DNA of 64,000 nucleotides from Streptomyces sp. CB02058 (GTDB lineage Bacteria; Actinomycetota; Actinomycetes; Streptomycetales; Streptomycetaceae): the NCBI RefSeq assembly GCF_001905505.1, contig NZ_LIPG01000004.1:124001-188000 (forward strand), in the 5' to 3' direction. The translations under genes and the position numbers were made by a program. Positions 56,897 to 64,000 of the stretch are shown piece by piece (the stretch's first letter is position 1; each line of letters begins with the position of its first letter). The notes under the pieces are model-generated. The model ran no database searches. It was not told where the DNA came from and saw only the letters and a list, made by a program, of their open reading frames with translations.

Positions 56897-56925
56897 TTTA
56901 CTTTCCCGAGGCGCGTCCGTAGTCT
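56897..56925 (+). promoter_or_regulatory. Putative promoter of the fructose operon
   Basis: TTTACT (56897-56902) and TAGTCT (56920-56925) are 17 bp apart. GAAAC elements at 56932-56936, 56953-56957 and 56959-56963, with TGTTTACTTTC upstream, could form the operator for FruR, whose gene starts at 56971. Assignment is by position. Confidence 0.45.
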
Positions 56926-56970
56926 GCCGGTGAAACAACAGACTCGGGCATGAAACGGAAACGTAACCAC

Positions 56971-57732
56971 ATGTACGCACCGGAGCGGCAGCAGGAGATT
57001 CTCCGCATCGCGGGCGAGAGCGGCCGTGTCGACGTGCTGTCCCTGGCCGAGCGGTTCCAGGTGACGGCGGAGACCGTGCGCCGTGACCTCAAGGCCCTCG
57101 ACAGGGCGGGGCTCCTGCGCCGGGTGCACGGCGGAGCGATCCCGGCCGGGAGGCTCGGTTTCGAACCGGATCTCGCCGAACGCGACACCGTGGCCGCCGA
57201 CGAGAAGGACCGCATCGCGGGCGCCGCCCTAGGCGAACTCCCCGCCGACGGCAACATCATCATCGACGCCGGGACCACGACAGCCAGGCTGGCCACCGCC
57301 GTCCCGATCGACTCCCGCCTCACCGTGGTCACCCACGCCCTGCCCGTGGCCGCCCGGCTGTCCGACCACCCGGACATCGCCCTGCACCTGGTCGGCGGAC
57401 GGGTCAGGCACCGCACCCGCGCGGCCGTGGACGCCTGGGCCCTGAGCGCGTACGCCGAGATCAACGCGGACGTCGTCTTCCTCGCCACGAACGGCTTCTC
57501 CCCCGAGGGAGGCCTGACCACCCCGGACCTGGCCGAGGCCGCGGTGAAACGGGCTGTGATCGCGGCAGCCCGCCGCGTGGTCCTGCTCGCCGACTCGGGC
57601 AAGTGCGGCCAGGAGCACTTCGCGCGCTTCGGCGATCTGTCCCAGGTCGACCTGCTCATCACCGACACGGGGCTCAGCCCCGAGGCCGCCCTGGCCATCG
57701 AGAGCCGGGGCACGGAAGTAGTGCGCGCATGA
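56971..57732 (+). CDS. fruR: DeoR-family regulator of the fructose operon
   Basis: This 253-residue repressor begins MYAPERQQEILRIA and has the DeoR helix-turn-helix at about residues 18-57 (VDVLSLAERFQVTAETVRRDLKALDRAGLLRRVHGGA). The C-terminal sugar-phosphate domain carries IIIDAGTTTARLA and VVLLADSGKCG. Its ligand is expected to be fructose 1-phosphate. The ATG at 56971 is preferred over one at 56950 on family grounds. Its stop overlaps fruK (ATGA), giving the usual order fruR-fruK-fruA and autoregulation. Confidence 0.9.
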   Translation: MYAPERQQEILRIAGESGRVDVLSLAERFQVTAETVRRDLKALDRAGLLRRVHGGAIPAGRLGFEPDLAERDTVAADEKDRIAGAALGELPADGNIIIDAGTTTARLATAVPIDSRLTVVTHALPVAARLSDHPDIALHLVGGRVRHRTRAAVDAWALSAYAEINADVVFLATNGFSPEGGLTTPDLAEAAVKRAVIAAARRVVLLADSGKCGQEHFARFGDLSQVDLLITDTGLSPEAALAIESRGTEVVRA

Positions 57733-58676
57733 TCCTCACCGTCACCCCCAATCCGAGCCTGGACCGGACGTACGAACTGCCGGGGCTCACCCGTGGTGCC
57801 GTCCTGCGGGCCACCGCCGACCGGGTCGACCCCGGCGGCAAGGGTGTCAACGTCTCCCGCGCGATCGCCGCCGCCGGGCACCGCACGGTCGCGGTCGCGC
57901 CGCTGGGCGGGCCGGAGGGCGCACTGCTCGCCCGGCTCCTCGGGGAGCACGGCATCGAGGCCGCCGGTGTGCCGATCGCCGGCAGCACCCGTGTCAACAT
58001 CACCCTCGTCGAGCCCGACGGGACACTCACCAAGGTCAACGCGACGGGCCCCGAGATCACCGCCGCCGAGGCGGAGTCCCTGCTGGACACGGTCAGGGCC
58101 CGGTCGGCGGGGGCGGACTGGATCGCCTGCTGCGGAAGCCTGCCGCGCGGCCTGCCACCCCTCTGGTACGCCGAGTTGGTCGCCCGAAGTCACCGTGCCG
58201 GTGTCCGGATCGCTCTCGACACCTCCGGCGCCGCGCTGGTCGCCGCGCTGCCGGAACGGCCGGATGTGATCAAGCCGAACACGCAGGAGCTCGCCGAGGC
58301 CGTCGGCCGTCCGCTCGCAACGGTCGGCGACGCGCTCAAGGCGGCGCAGGAGCTGTGCGAGCTCGGCGCCCGTTCGGTGCTCGCCAGCCTGGGAGCCTCG
58401 GGACAGCTGCTGGTGGAGCCTTCGGGAGCGTATTTCGCTGCCGCGCGGGTGGACGCCGTGCGGAGCGATGTCGGAGCGGGAGACGCCTCGCTGGCGGGGT
58501 TCCTGTCCGCCGGCGGCACCGGCAGGGCGGCCCTCGCCGCGGCGGTGGCGCACGGCGCCGCCGCCGTACAACTGCCCGGGAGCGTCATGCCGACACCCGC
58601 CGACCTCGATCCGTCCGCCGTCGTCACCACCGCGGACGTCCCCGTGGACCTGGCTCTGCCGGAGCCGGCCCTGTGA
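57729..58676 (+). CDS. fruK: 1-phosphofructokinase
   Basis: This 315-residue PfkB-family kinase phosphorylates fructose 1-phosphate to fructose 1,6-bisphosphate. Signatures are TVTPNPSLDRTYELPGL at the start, DPGGKGVNVSRAIAAAGH (substrate site), KPNTQELAEAVGRPL, and the catalytic DVGAGDASLAGFLS with the Asp base. The start overlaps fruR by four bases. It acts on the product of the PTS transporter encoded next. Confidence 0.94.
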   Translation: MILTVTPNPSLDRTYELPGLTRGAVLRATADRVDPGGKGVNVSRAIAAAGHRTVAVAPLGGPEGALLARLLGEHGIEAAGVPIAGSTRVNITLVEPDGTLTKVNATGPEITAAEAESLLDTVRARSAGADWIACCGSLPRGLPPLWYAELVARSHRAGVRIALDTSGAALVAALPERPDVIKPNTQELAEAVGRPLATVGDALKAAQELCELGARSVLASLGASGQLLVEPSGAYFAAARVDAVRSDVGAGDASLAGFLSAGGTGRAALAAAVAHGAAAVQLPGSVMPTPADLDPSAVVTTADVPVDLALPEPAL

Positions 58677-58758
58677 CCGCCCGGCCCCTGTCCGGTCGTA
58701 CGACTTTCCCGTCCCCCCGCGCCGTCCCCCCGACGGTCCACGAGCAAGGAGCCCCGCG

Positions 58759-60753
58759 ATGAGTGAGCTGATCACCGCGGAACTGGTCGATCTCGATCTG
58801 TCCGCCGAGACGAAGAGCGCCGCCGCCCGTTCACTGGCCGACAGGATGGTCGCGGCCGGCCGTGTCACGGACCTCGACGGGTTCCTCGCCGATGTGGCGG
58901 CCCGTGAGGCCCAGATGCCGACCGGTCTCGACGGCGGCATAGGCATTCCGCACTGCAGGAGCGAGCACGTCACCGCGCCGACGCTGGCGTTCGGCCGCAG
59001 TGCCCGGGGCATCGACTTCGGCGCCCCGGACGGCCCCGCGGATCTGATCTTCCTGATCGCCGCGCCCGCGGGCGCGGACGACGACCACCTCACCATCCTG
59101 TCGGCCCTGGCCCGGCGGCTCATGGATCCCCGATTCACCGGCGCGCTGCGGGCGGAGAGCGATCCCGCTGCCGCCGCCGCCCTGATCCGCGGCGAACAGG
59201 GCCCGACGGCGACCGGCAGCACGACCGGGGCCGCCGCAGCCCCGGAGGCCGCGGAGCCCGCAGTCGCCGAGCCGGACGAGCCGTTCAGGATCGTGGCCGT
59301 CACCTCCTGTCCGACCGGCATCGCGCACACCTACATGGCGGCCGAGTCGCTGGAGGCCGCCGCACGCGCCGAAGGTGTCGTGCTGGATGTGGAGACCCAG
59401 GGCTCGGCCGGCTTCGAGCGGCTGGATCCGGCAGTGATCGCCGCAGCGGACGCCGTCATCTGGGCGCATGACGTGGAGGTGCGGGAGAGGGCGCGGTTCG
59501 GCGGCAAGCCGGTCGTCGACACCGGGGTGAAGGCCGGGATCAACCGGCCGGCCGAGCTCATCGCCGAGGCGCGGCGCAAGGCAGAGCGGGGAGAGATCAG
59601 CCGGATCTCCGACGACCGCGAGGACGCGGGCGCCGGTGGCCCCGACGCCGCTGCAGGGCACTTCGGCGTCCGGCTGCGGACCTATCTGATGTCGGGTGTC
59701 AGCTACATGGTGCCGTTCGTCGCGGCCGGAGGACTGCTCATCGCCCTCTCGTTCGCCATCGGCGGCTACGAGATCGCGAGCGCGAAGTCCGTGGCCGACC
59801 ACTTCGTGTGGGGCGAGGCGGACAGCTGGGCCGCCCTGCTGAATCAGATCGGCAGTGCCGCCTTCGGCTTCCTGGTCCCGGTGCTTGGCGGCTACATCGC
59901 CTACGGGATGGCCGACAGGCCCGCTCTCGTGCCCGGGTTCGTCGGCGGCGCCATCGCCCTGACCATCGACGCGGGATTCCTCGGCGGCCTGGTCGCGGGG
60001 CTGCTCGCGGGTGCGGTGGTGATGGCGATCCAGCGGGTCGAGGTGCATCCCACACTGCGCGGCATCATGCCGGTGCTGGTGATCCCTCTGCTCGCCTCGG
60101 CCGCGGTCGGCTTCCTGATGTTCATCGTGGTCGGCAAGCCGATCGCCTCGCTCCAGAACGCCCTGACCGACTGGCTGAACGGCCTGTCGGGCTCCAACGC
60201 CGTCATCCTCGGCGTCGTGCTCGGGCTGATGATGTGCTTCGACATGGGCGGCCCGCTGAACAAGGTGGCGTACGCCTTCGCGGTCGGCGGCCTGGCCGAT
60301 CCGACCCCCGGCAGTCTCAAGGTCATGGCCGCGGTGATGGCGGCCGGGATGGTGCCTCCGCTGGCGCTGGCCCTCGCCACGACCGTGCGCGGCAGGCTGT
60401 TCACCCGGACCGAGCGCGAGAACGGCAGGGCCGCGTGGGTCCTGGGCGCCTCCTTCATCACCGAGGGCGCCATCCCGTTCGCCGCCGCCGATCCCCTGCG
60501 GGTGATCCCGTCCGCGATGGCGGGCGGTGCGGTCACGGGCGCGCTCTCCATGGCCTTCGGCTGCACGCTCCGGGCCCCGCACGGTGGCGTGTTCGTCGTA
60601 CCGCTGATCGGCGAGCCGTTCCTGTACCTGCTGGCCATCGCCGCCGGAACGGCGGTGTCCACCGCCCTGGTCGTCGCCCTCAAGGGAATGCGGCGCGCCC
60701 CGGAGACGGCCGCCTCCCCCGCCGAGGGCGCCGAGGTCGCCGCGGCTGTCTGA
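58759..60753 (+). CDS. fruA: Fructose PTS transporter, EIIABC
   Basis: This 664-residue membrane protein imports fructose as fructose 1-phosphate. IIA occupies residues 1-145 with phospho-His65 in GGIGIPHC. An Ala/Glu-rich linker leads to IIB with phospho-Cys184 in VTSCPTGIAHTYMAAE. IIC spans about 290-650 with some nine helices and the sugar-contact segments GGLLIALSFAIGG, DMGGPLNKVAYAF and TEGAIPFAAADPLR. All three domains in one chain is the usual actinobacterial form. AAGGAG precedes the ATG. It needs phospho-HPr, which is encoded 47 bases downstream. Confidence 0.95.
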   Translation: MSELITAELVDLDLSAETKSAAARSLADRMVAAGRVTDLDGFLADVAAREAQMPTGLDGGIGIPHCRSEHVTAPTLAFGRSARGIDFGAPDGPADLIFLIAAPAGADDDHLTILSALARRLMDPRFTGALRAESDPAAAAALIRGEQGPTATGSTTGAAAAPEAAEPAVAEPDEPFRIVAVTSCPTGIAHTYMAAESLEAAARAEGVVLDVETQGSAGFERLDPAVIAAADAVIWAHDVEVRERARFGGKPVVDTGVKAGINRPAELIAEARRKAERGEISRISDDREDAGAGGPDAAAGHFGVRLRTYLMSGVSYMVPFVAAGGLLIALSFAIGGYEIASAKSVADHFVWGEADSWAALLNQIGSAAFGFLVPVLGGYIAYGMADRPALVPGFVGGAIALTIDAGFLGGLVAGLLAGAVVMAIQRVEVHPTLRGIMPVLVIPLLASAAVGFLMFIVVGKPIASLQNALTDWLNGLSGSNAVILGVVLGLMMCFDMGGPLNKVAYAFAVGGLADPTPGSLKVMAAVMAAGMVPPLALALATTVRGRLFTRTERENGRAAWVLGASFITEGAIPFAAADPLRVIPSAMAGGAVTGALSMAFGCTLRAPHGGVFVVPLIGEPFLYLLAIAAGTAVSTALVVALKGMRRAPETAASPAEGAEVAAAV

Positions 60754-60800
60754 CCCTCACCGTCCGTCACCACAGATCCCCACATCACAGGAGTGCACCC

Positions 60801-61073
60801 ATGTACCAGCGCACCGTCGCCGTCGGCTCCCGCAGCGGACTGCACGCCCGTCCGGCCTCGCTCTTCGTGCAGGCGGCCACGCGTCTGCCGGTCCCGGTGA
60901 CCGTCGCCCGCGACGGCCGCGATCCGGTCGACGCCCGGAGCATGCTCTCGGTGCTCTCCCTGGCCGCCCGGCACGGTGATCAGCTGGTGCTGTCCGCTGT
61001 CGGCGAAGGCGCGCCGGAGGCGGTCGAGGAGCTGGCTACCCTTCTGGCCGAGGACCACGACGGGAAGGCCTGA
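60801..61073 (+). CDS. HPr phosphocarrier protein
   Basis: This 90-residue protein is an HPr with the phosphorylation site His15 in GLHARPA and the regulatory-type region DARSMLSVLSLAA, where Ser47 sits at the position of Ser46 in Bacillus. It carries phosphate from enzyme I to FruA. ACAGGAG precedes the ATG. Placing an HPr gene at the end of fruRKA gives the transporter its own carrier; a genome-wide ptsH may exist elsewhere. No enzyme I gene is in the window. Confidence 0.92.
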   Translation: MYQRTVAVGSRSGLHARPASLFVQAATRLPVPVTVARDGRDPVDARSMLSVLSLAARHGDQLVLSAVGEGAPEAVEELATLLAEDHDGKA

Positions 61074-61081
61074 GCAGCGCC

Positions 61082-61513
61082 ATGGACAGCTGGAATCCGG
61101 CAGGTGAGGGGGTGCTGCGGCTGCCTTCGGGACGGCTGGTCCGCGGGCGCGGTCTGCGGCGTCCCCTTCCCGAGGGGCTCACACCCACGTTCGCGGTCCA
61201 CCTCCTGGGCGCGTCCCCTCCCCCGGTGGCCTGGGAGTCGAGGTGGCTGCGCAGGCCGGACTTCCGTCTGCCCGCCGACCGCAAGGCCGCACGTGCGGTG
61301 CTGAGCGAGGCATGGGGGCGCGCCGAGCGGGACCGGGTGGAGGTCGCGTGCGCGGGCGGCAGGGGACGCACCGGTACGGCACTGGCCTGTCTGGCCGTGC
61401 TGGACGGCGTACCGGCCGCCGAGGCGGTCGCCTACGTACGCAGGCGCTACCACCCCAAGGCCGTGGAGACCCCATGGCAGCGGCGGTACGTCGTGCGCTT
61501 CGCCGAGGGCTGA
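61082..61513 (+). CDS. Protein-tyrosine-phosphatase-like protein
   Basis: This 143-residue protein starts eight bases after the HPr gene and has a cysteine-phosphatase P-loop CAGGRGRTG with nucleophile Cys90 and Arg96. A possible general acid is in the loop WLRRPDFRLP. The C terminus (AVAYVRRRYHPKAVETPWQRRYV) is typical of small actinobacterial PTP-like proteins. Close spacing suggests expression with the fructose PTS genes. It could dephosphorylate a PTS component or a sugar phosphate, but that is speculation. Confidence 0.82.
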   Translation: MDSWNPAGEGVLRLPSGRLVRGRGLRRPLPEGLTPTFAVHLLGASPPPVAWESRWLRRPDFRLPADRKAARAVLSEAWGRAERDRVEVACAGGRGRTGTALACLAVLDGVPAAEAVAYVRRRYHPKAVETPWQRRYVVRFAEG

Positions 61514-61538
61514 CGTACCGGAGCCACCGGGCGTGGGG

Positions 61539-61826
61539 TCACTCCACCGTCTGCGGAACCGGAACCGTTGCTCCGCCGCCGGCGCGTACGGCCTCGACGA
61601 CACTCTGGTGGAAGGTCCGGCTTTCTTCCTCCGAACGGCACGGCACCGGACTGCCGGCCAGTGTGAACCAGTCCGAGGCGCCGCTGTACTGCACGGCTAC
61701 CTCTGCCTGCCCTTCGATCCACGTCGTGTGCACGGTGAGATCACCGCTCACGACACCTACCTCTTCGGTGCGCACTCCGCCGGTTCCCGCGAAGACACCG
61801 AGGGTAGTCCACGATGCCCAGTTCAT
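61539..61826 (-). CDS. Small hypothetical protein
   Basis: This 95-residue acidic protein (starting MNWASWTTLGVF, with LTVHTTWIEGQAEVAVQYSGASDWFTLAGS) is conserved-looking and probably a compact beta sheet. I do not recognise the family. AAAGG lies ten bases before the ATG at 61826. Upstream, TGACA-4-TGTCA near 61850 is an inverted repeat that may be an operator. It is convergent with the phosphatase-like gene. Confidence 0.65.
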   Translation of the reverse strand: MNWASWTTLGVFAGTGGVRTEEVGVVSGDLTVHTTWIEGQAEVAVQYSGASDWFTLAGSPVPCRSEEESRTFHQSVVEAVRAGGGATVPVPQTVE

Positions 61827-61950
61827 GACGCGTCGCCTTTCGGAGACAGTGACAAGCCTGTCAAGCGGACTTGATTCGAGTATGGCACCGAGAAGCATCA
61901 CCCGCACGGGTGTGCCCGGGAGTATCCGGGCGGTGACGCCCGGGCACCGG

Positions 61951-62382
61951 TCAGGGGTGCATGGAAGCGCCCTTGAGGATCTTGTCCACGGCGTTGCGGG
62001 GCCCGTGGACGGCCAGGCCGACCAGGTCCAGCGCGTCCCGCGGCACGGCACGGACGGCTGCCCTGTTGGCCTCGTCGTGGCCGGTGGCGAAGAGGTCGGA
62101 GGTGAACACGGCCAGGGTCGCGCCCCGGCTCACCGCCCGGGTGTGGGCGCTCGTCAGCAGTTCCTTCGAACCGGCGAAGACGAGGACCGGCTGGCGGAAC
62201 ATGGGCAGGTAGGGGGTGTCGTCGGCGTCCGCGTACGGTTCGCCGACGACCTCGGGGACCTGAGTGCCGAGGCCGCTGACCAGGAAGGCAGTGACGTTGA
62301 GCCGCTGCCAGGTCTCCAGGTCGTCGCGGAGCAGTACGGCGATCTTGGTGTCGAAGCGTACGGGTGCGTTGTGGTCGGTCAT
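61951..62382 (-). CDS. DUF2000 family protein
   Basis: This 143-residue protein matches DUF2000: FDTKIAVLLRDDLETWQRLNVTAFLVSG, the middle PVLVFAGSKELLTSAHTRAVSRG, and HDEANRAAVRAVPRDALDLVGLAVHGPRN. The fold resembles peptidyl-tRNA hydrolase II, but the activity is not established. It is divergent from the AraC-family regulator gene at 62469, which probably controls it. The ATG at 62382 is chosen from family length; the ribosome site is weak. Confidence 0.85.
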   Translation of the reverse strand: MTDHNAPVRFDTKIAVLLRDDLETWQRLNVTAFLVSGLGTQVPEVVGEPYADADDTPYLPMFRQPVLVFAGSKELLTSAHTRAVSRGATLAVFTSDLFATGHDEANRAAVRAVPRDALDLVGLAVHGPRNAVDKILKGASMHP

Positions 62383-62468
62383 GGACACAGCCTGGCGCCG
62401 GCCACCACCGCGGGTCTTGTACGAACTTTGCACGCTGGGCCCCGGTGAGGTTCTTGTATGGTTCAACC

Positions 62469-63305
62469 ATGGGTGCACGTCCGGACATCACCGCGTGGCG
62501 TCCGCGGGTCGAGGGAATCGACGAGGTCTTCCACGCCCACTTCGCGGACCACTCCTATCCCATGCACACGCACGACGCGTGGACGCTGCTCATCGTCGAC
62601 GAGGGAATGGTCCGCTACGACCTGGACCGTCATGAGCACGGTGCGCCCAGCTCGGTGGTGAGCCTGCTGCCTCCGCACGTCCCCCACAACGGCGGCGCGG
62701 CGACCCCCGAGGGCTTCCGCAAGCGCGTCCTGTACCTCAACACCTCGCAGATCGACGCCGACCTGGTCGGGCGCGCGGTGGACCGCCCCGTACTGCACGA
62801 TCCCCGGCTGCGGCACCGCGTCGACCAGCTCCACCGGACGCTGGAGCGGCCCGGCGACGAGCTGGAGGCACAGAGCCGACTCTCGCTCGTCTCCGAACGC
62901 CTCGCCCACCATCTGCGCGACGAGTCCGCTGCCCCGCCGGTGCCTGATCCCAAGCTCGCCCACCGGCTGCGGGAGCTGCTCGACGAGCACGTCGTGGAGG
63001 GGGTGACGCTCCGCGATGCGGCGGAGCTGCTGCACTCCCATCACACCCACCTGGTACGGGCCTTCAGCCGTGAGTTCGGCATGGCCCCGCACCAGTACCT
63101 GACGGCGCGCCGTGTCGATCTGGCCCGGCGGCTGTTGCTCGGGGGGATGCGCGCGCCGGAGGTGGCGGCTTCGGTGGGGTTCTACGACCAGTCGCACTTC
63201 TCCCGGCACTTCAAGCGGGTGGTCGGCACGAGCCCGGGGCACTACGCGCGGACCGGGCAGGCTGCCTACCTGCGCTCCAGCGCACCGCGGACGAAGGCTG
63301 CCTGA
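62469..63305 (+). CDS. AraC-family transcriptional regulator
   Basis: This 278-residue regulator has an N-terminal cupin domain (FHAHFADHSYPMHTHDAWTLLIVDEGMVRY) and a C-terminal double helix-turn-helix (TLRDAAELLHSHHTHLVRAFSREFGMAPHQYLTARR, then APEVAASVGFYDQSHFSRHFKRVVGTSPGHY). It is divergent from the DUF2000 gene, its likely target. There is no close ribosome site before the ATG, and a TTGTAT/TATGGT -10-like region lies just upstream, so a leaderless transcript is possible. Its 3' end overlaps the convergent DinB gene by 40 bases. Confidence 0.9.
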   Translation: MGARPDITAWRPRVEGIDEVFHAHFADHSYPMHTHDAWTLLIVDEGMVRYDLDRHEHGAPSSVVSLLPPHVPHNGGAATPEGFRKRVLYLNTSQIDADLVGRAVDRPVLHDPRLRHRVDQLHRTLERPGDELEAQSRLSLVSERLAHHLRDESAAPPVPDPKLAHRLRELLDEHVVEGVTLRDAAELLHSHHTHLVRAFSREFGMAPHQYLTARRVDLARRLLLGGMRAPEVAASVGFYDQSHFSRHFKRVVGTSPGHYARTGQAAYLRSSAPRTKAA

Positions 63306-63775
63306 CCGGCGTGCTGAAGATCGTCGGCGATGACGCTGACGAGCCGCACGCCCAGGGTCACCGGGGGCGACCAGGAGTCGTCGACCACGCGTTCGAGGGC
63401 TCGGCCGTCGAGTCCACGGACGAAGTCGAGGGTCCGCGCGTGCACGGCGTCGAAGTAGTCGAGGAGCAGGGCGGGCGACTCCACCCGTACCGACGCGACC
63501 TGCGCGCTGCTGTGTCCGTAGCCGGTCGAGCCCTTCTCGAGGGGCAGTTCGAAGCGGGACGCCCAGCCCTTCGCGAACCAGAGCTGTTCGGTCCCTGCCG
63601 CGTCGGCGACATGGTCGTCCTGGACGCGCGTGAGGTGCCAGACGAGCCAGGCGATCGAGTTGGCGTCGTCGTCGAGCCTGGCGTTGAGGTCCTCGGACGG
63701 GAGACCTTCGACGGCGGCGTGCACCGCTTCGTGGATGCGCTCGAACGCATCGGCGAGAATCCCTGCACTGTTCAT
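63266..63775 (-). CDS. DinB/DUF664 family protein
   Basis: This 169-residue four-helix-bundle protein belongs to the DinB/DUF664 (mycothiol-dependent maleylpyruvate isomerase-like) group. ADAFERIHEAVHAAVEGLPSEDL, SIAWLVWHLTRVQDDHVAD (metal-binding His) and DDLQHAGQAAFVRG near the C terminus (second His) are visible. Members are often metal-dependent thiol transferases, but the substrate here is unknown. The stop lies inside the 3' end of the AraC gene on the opposite strand. Confidence 0.88.
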   Translation of the reverse strand: MNSAGILADAFERIHEAVHAAVEGLPSEDLNARLDDDANSIAWLVWHLTRVQDDHVADAAGTEQLWFAKGWASRFELPLEKGSTGYGHSSAQVASVRVESPALLLDYFDAVHARTLDFVRGLDGRALERVVDDSWSPPVTLGVRLVSVIADDLQHAGQAAFVRGALERR

Positions 63776-63827
63776 ACGACCACCATGGCCGGTGCCCCGT
63801 CCGGCCCCCGACTTCGACACGCGGCGG

Positions 63828-64000
63828 TCACGGGTGCACGGTGTGCAGCCACTTCGTGAGCAGGGCGTTGACCTCCGCGGCGCGTTCCTGCTGGATCCAG
63901 TGGCCGCACCCGTCCAGGACGTGCGAGGACACCAGCCCGGGGAGCGTGGTGGGGTAGGCGGCGATCGCGTCCGCCATCCAGGTGGTGGAGGAGTCCAGGG
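63828..64000 (-). CDS. C-terminal part of an alpha/beta hydrolase (partial)
   Basis: The minus-strand frame entering from the window edge ends in HVLDGCGHWIQQERAAEVNALLTKWL followed by seven more residues and TGA (63830-63828). The GCGHWIQQE segment with its catalytic His is typical of epoxide-hydrolase-like alpha/beta hydrolases. The start and catalytic Ser lie outside the window. Confidence 0.75.
   Translation of the reverse strand, partial: LDSSTTWMADAIAAYPTTLPGLVSSHVLDGCGHWIQQERAAEVNALLTKWLHTVHP

Noticed and set aside
1..64000. tRNA, rRNA, CRISPR arrays, insertion sequences, attachment sites
   Set aside because: I looked for tRNA T-arm sequences, repeat-spacer patterns, transposase motifs and terminal inverted repeats and found none that I could support.

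Overview
The window is about 72% GC with third-position G/C bias, ATGA/GTGA gene overlaps and strong AAGGAGG ribosome sites. Many families seen here are typical of Streptomyces (DUF5133, DUF6296, DUF2330, MmyB-type XRE regulators, F420-dependent LLM enzymes, BNR_4 proteins). The only two in-frame TTA leucine codons I could find lie in the two lcp genes. I read it as a chromosomal, accessory-rich stretch of a soil or plant-associated Streptomyces. I see no rRNA, tRNA, CRISPR array, insertion sequence or replication origin.

Layout. 0.3-2.7 kb: a self-contained drug-efflux operon (ABC ATPase, permease, TetR) whose promoter is overlaid by a 28-bp perfect palindrome and whose first gene looks leaderless. 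3.0-8.7 kb: a DUF1684 gene and a complete peptide-type ABC importer. 8.9-11.4 kb: small enzymes and a DUF2330 protein. 11.7-21.1 kb: an uncharacterised glycan-use locus (secreted BNR_4 beta-propeller protein, sugar ABC importer, large FAD oxidoreductase, IclR regulator, acetyl-xylan-esterase-like hydrolase). 21.8-27.5 kb: hypothetical genes, a degenerate thioredoxin-fold protein, an alcohol dehydrogenase divergent from an XRE regulator, and a hydrolase.

28.0-33.7 kb is the most recognisable locus: two tandem latex-clearing-protein genes (lcp) followed by oxiA and oxiB, the rubber-degradation set known from Streptomyces sp. K30. Secreted b-type haem Lcp would cleave poly(cis-1,4-isoprene) to oligo-isoprenoid aldehydes. 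The molybdenum hydroxylase OxiAB would oxidise those aldehydes. Both lcp genes carry a TTA codon within the first ten codons, which suggests bldA (developmental) control of the oxygenase step only.

33.8-38.9 kb: aldo/keto reductases, DUF2255 and a zinc alcohol dehydrogenase around an XRE regulator. 36.0-41.5 kb contains three sets of gene remnants (alcohol dehydrogenase start, a carboxymuconolactone decarboxylase/Na+:H+ antiporter mosaic, and a GNAT tail) around an orphan cytochrome P450. 41.5-47.5 kb: LysE exporter, two LLM oxidoreductases, prephenate dehydratase, a PP2C-like protein and a secreted alpha/beta hydrolase. 47.5-54.3 kb groups plant-directed secreted proteins: rhamnogalacturonan lyase (PL11), an NPP1/NLP-family protein with an intact GHRHDWE motif, and a PL9 pectate lyase with all catalytic residues in place. 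54.4-64 kb: GNAT, PepSY lipoprotein, small DUF genes, the fructose PTS operon fruR-fruK-fruA extended by an HPr gene and a tyrosine-phosphatase-like gene, then an AraC regulator and small enzymes.

Identifications come from reading the translated sequence against remembered family signatures. No database search was run, so family names with high confidence rest on visible motifs, and substrates are mostly inferred.
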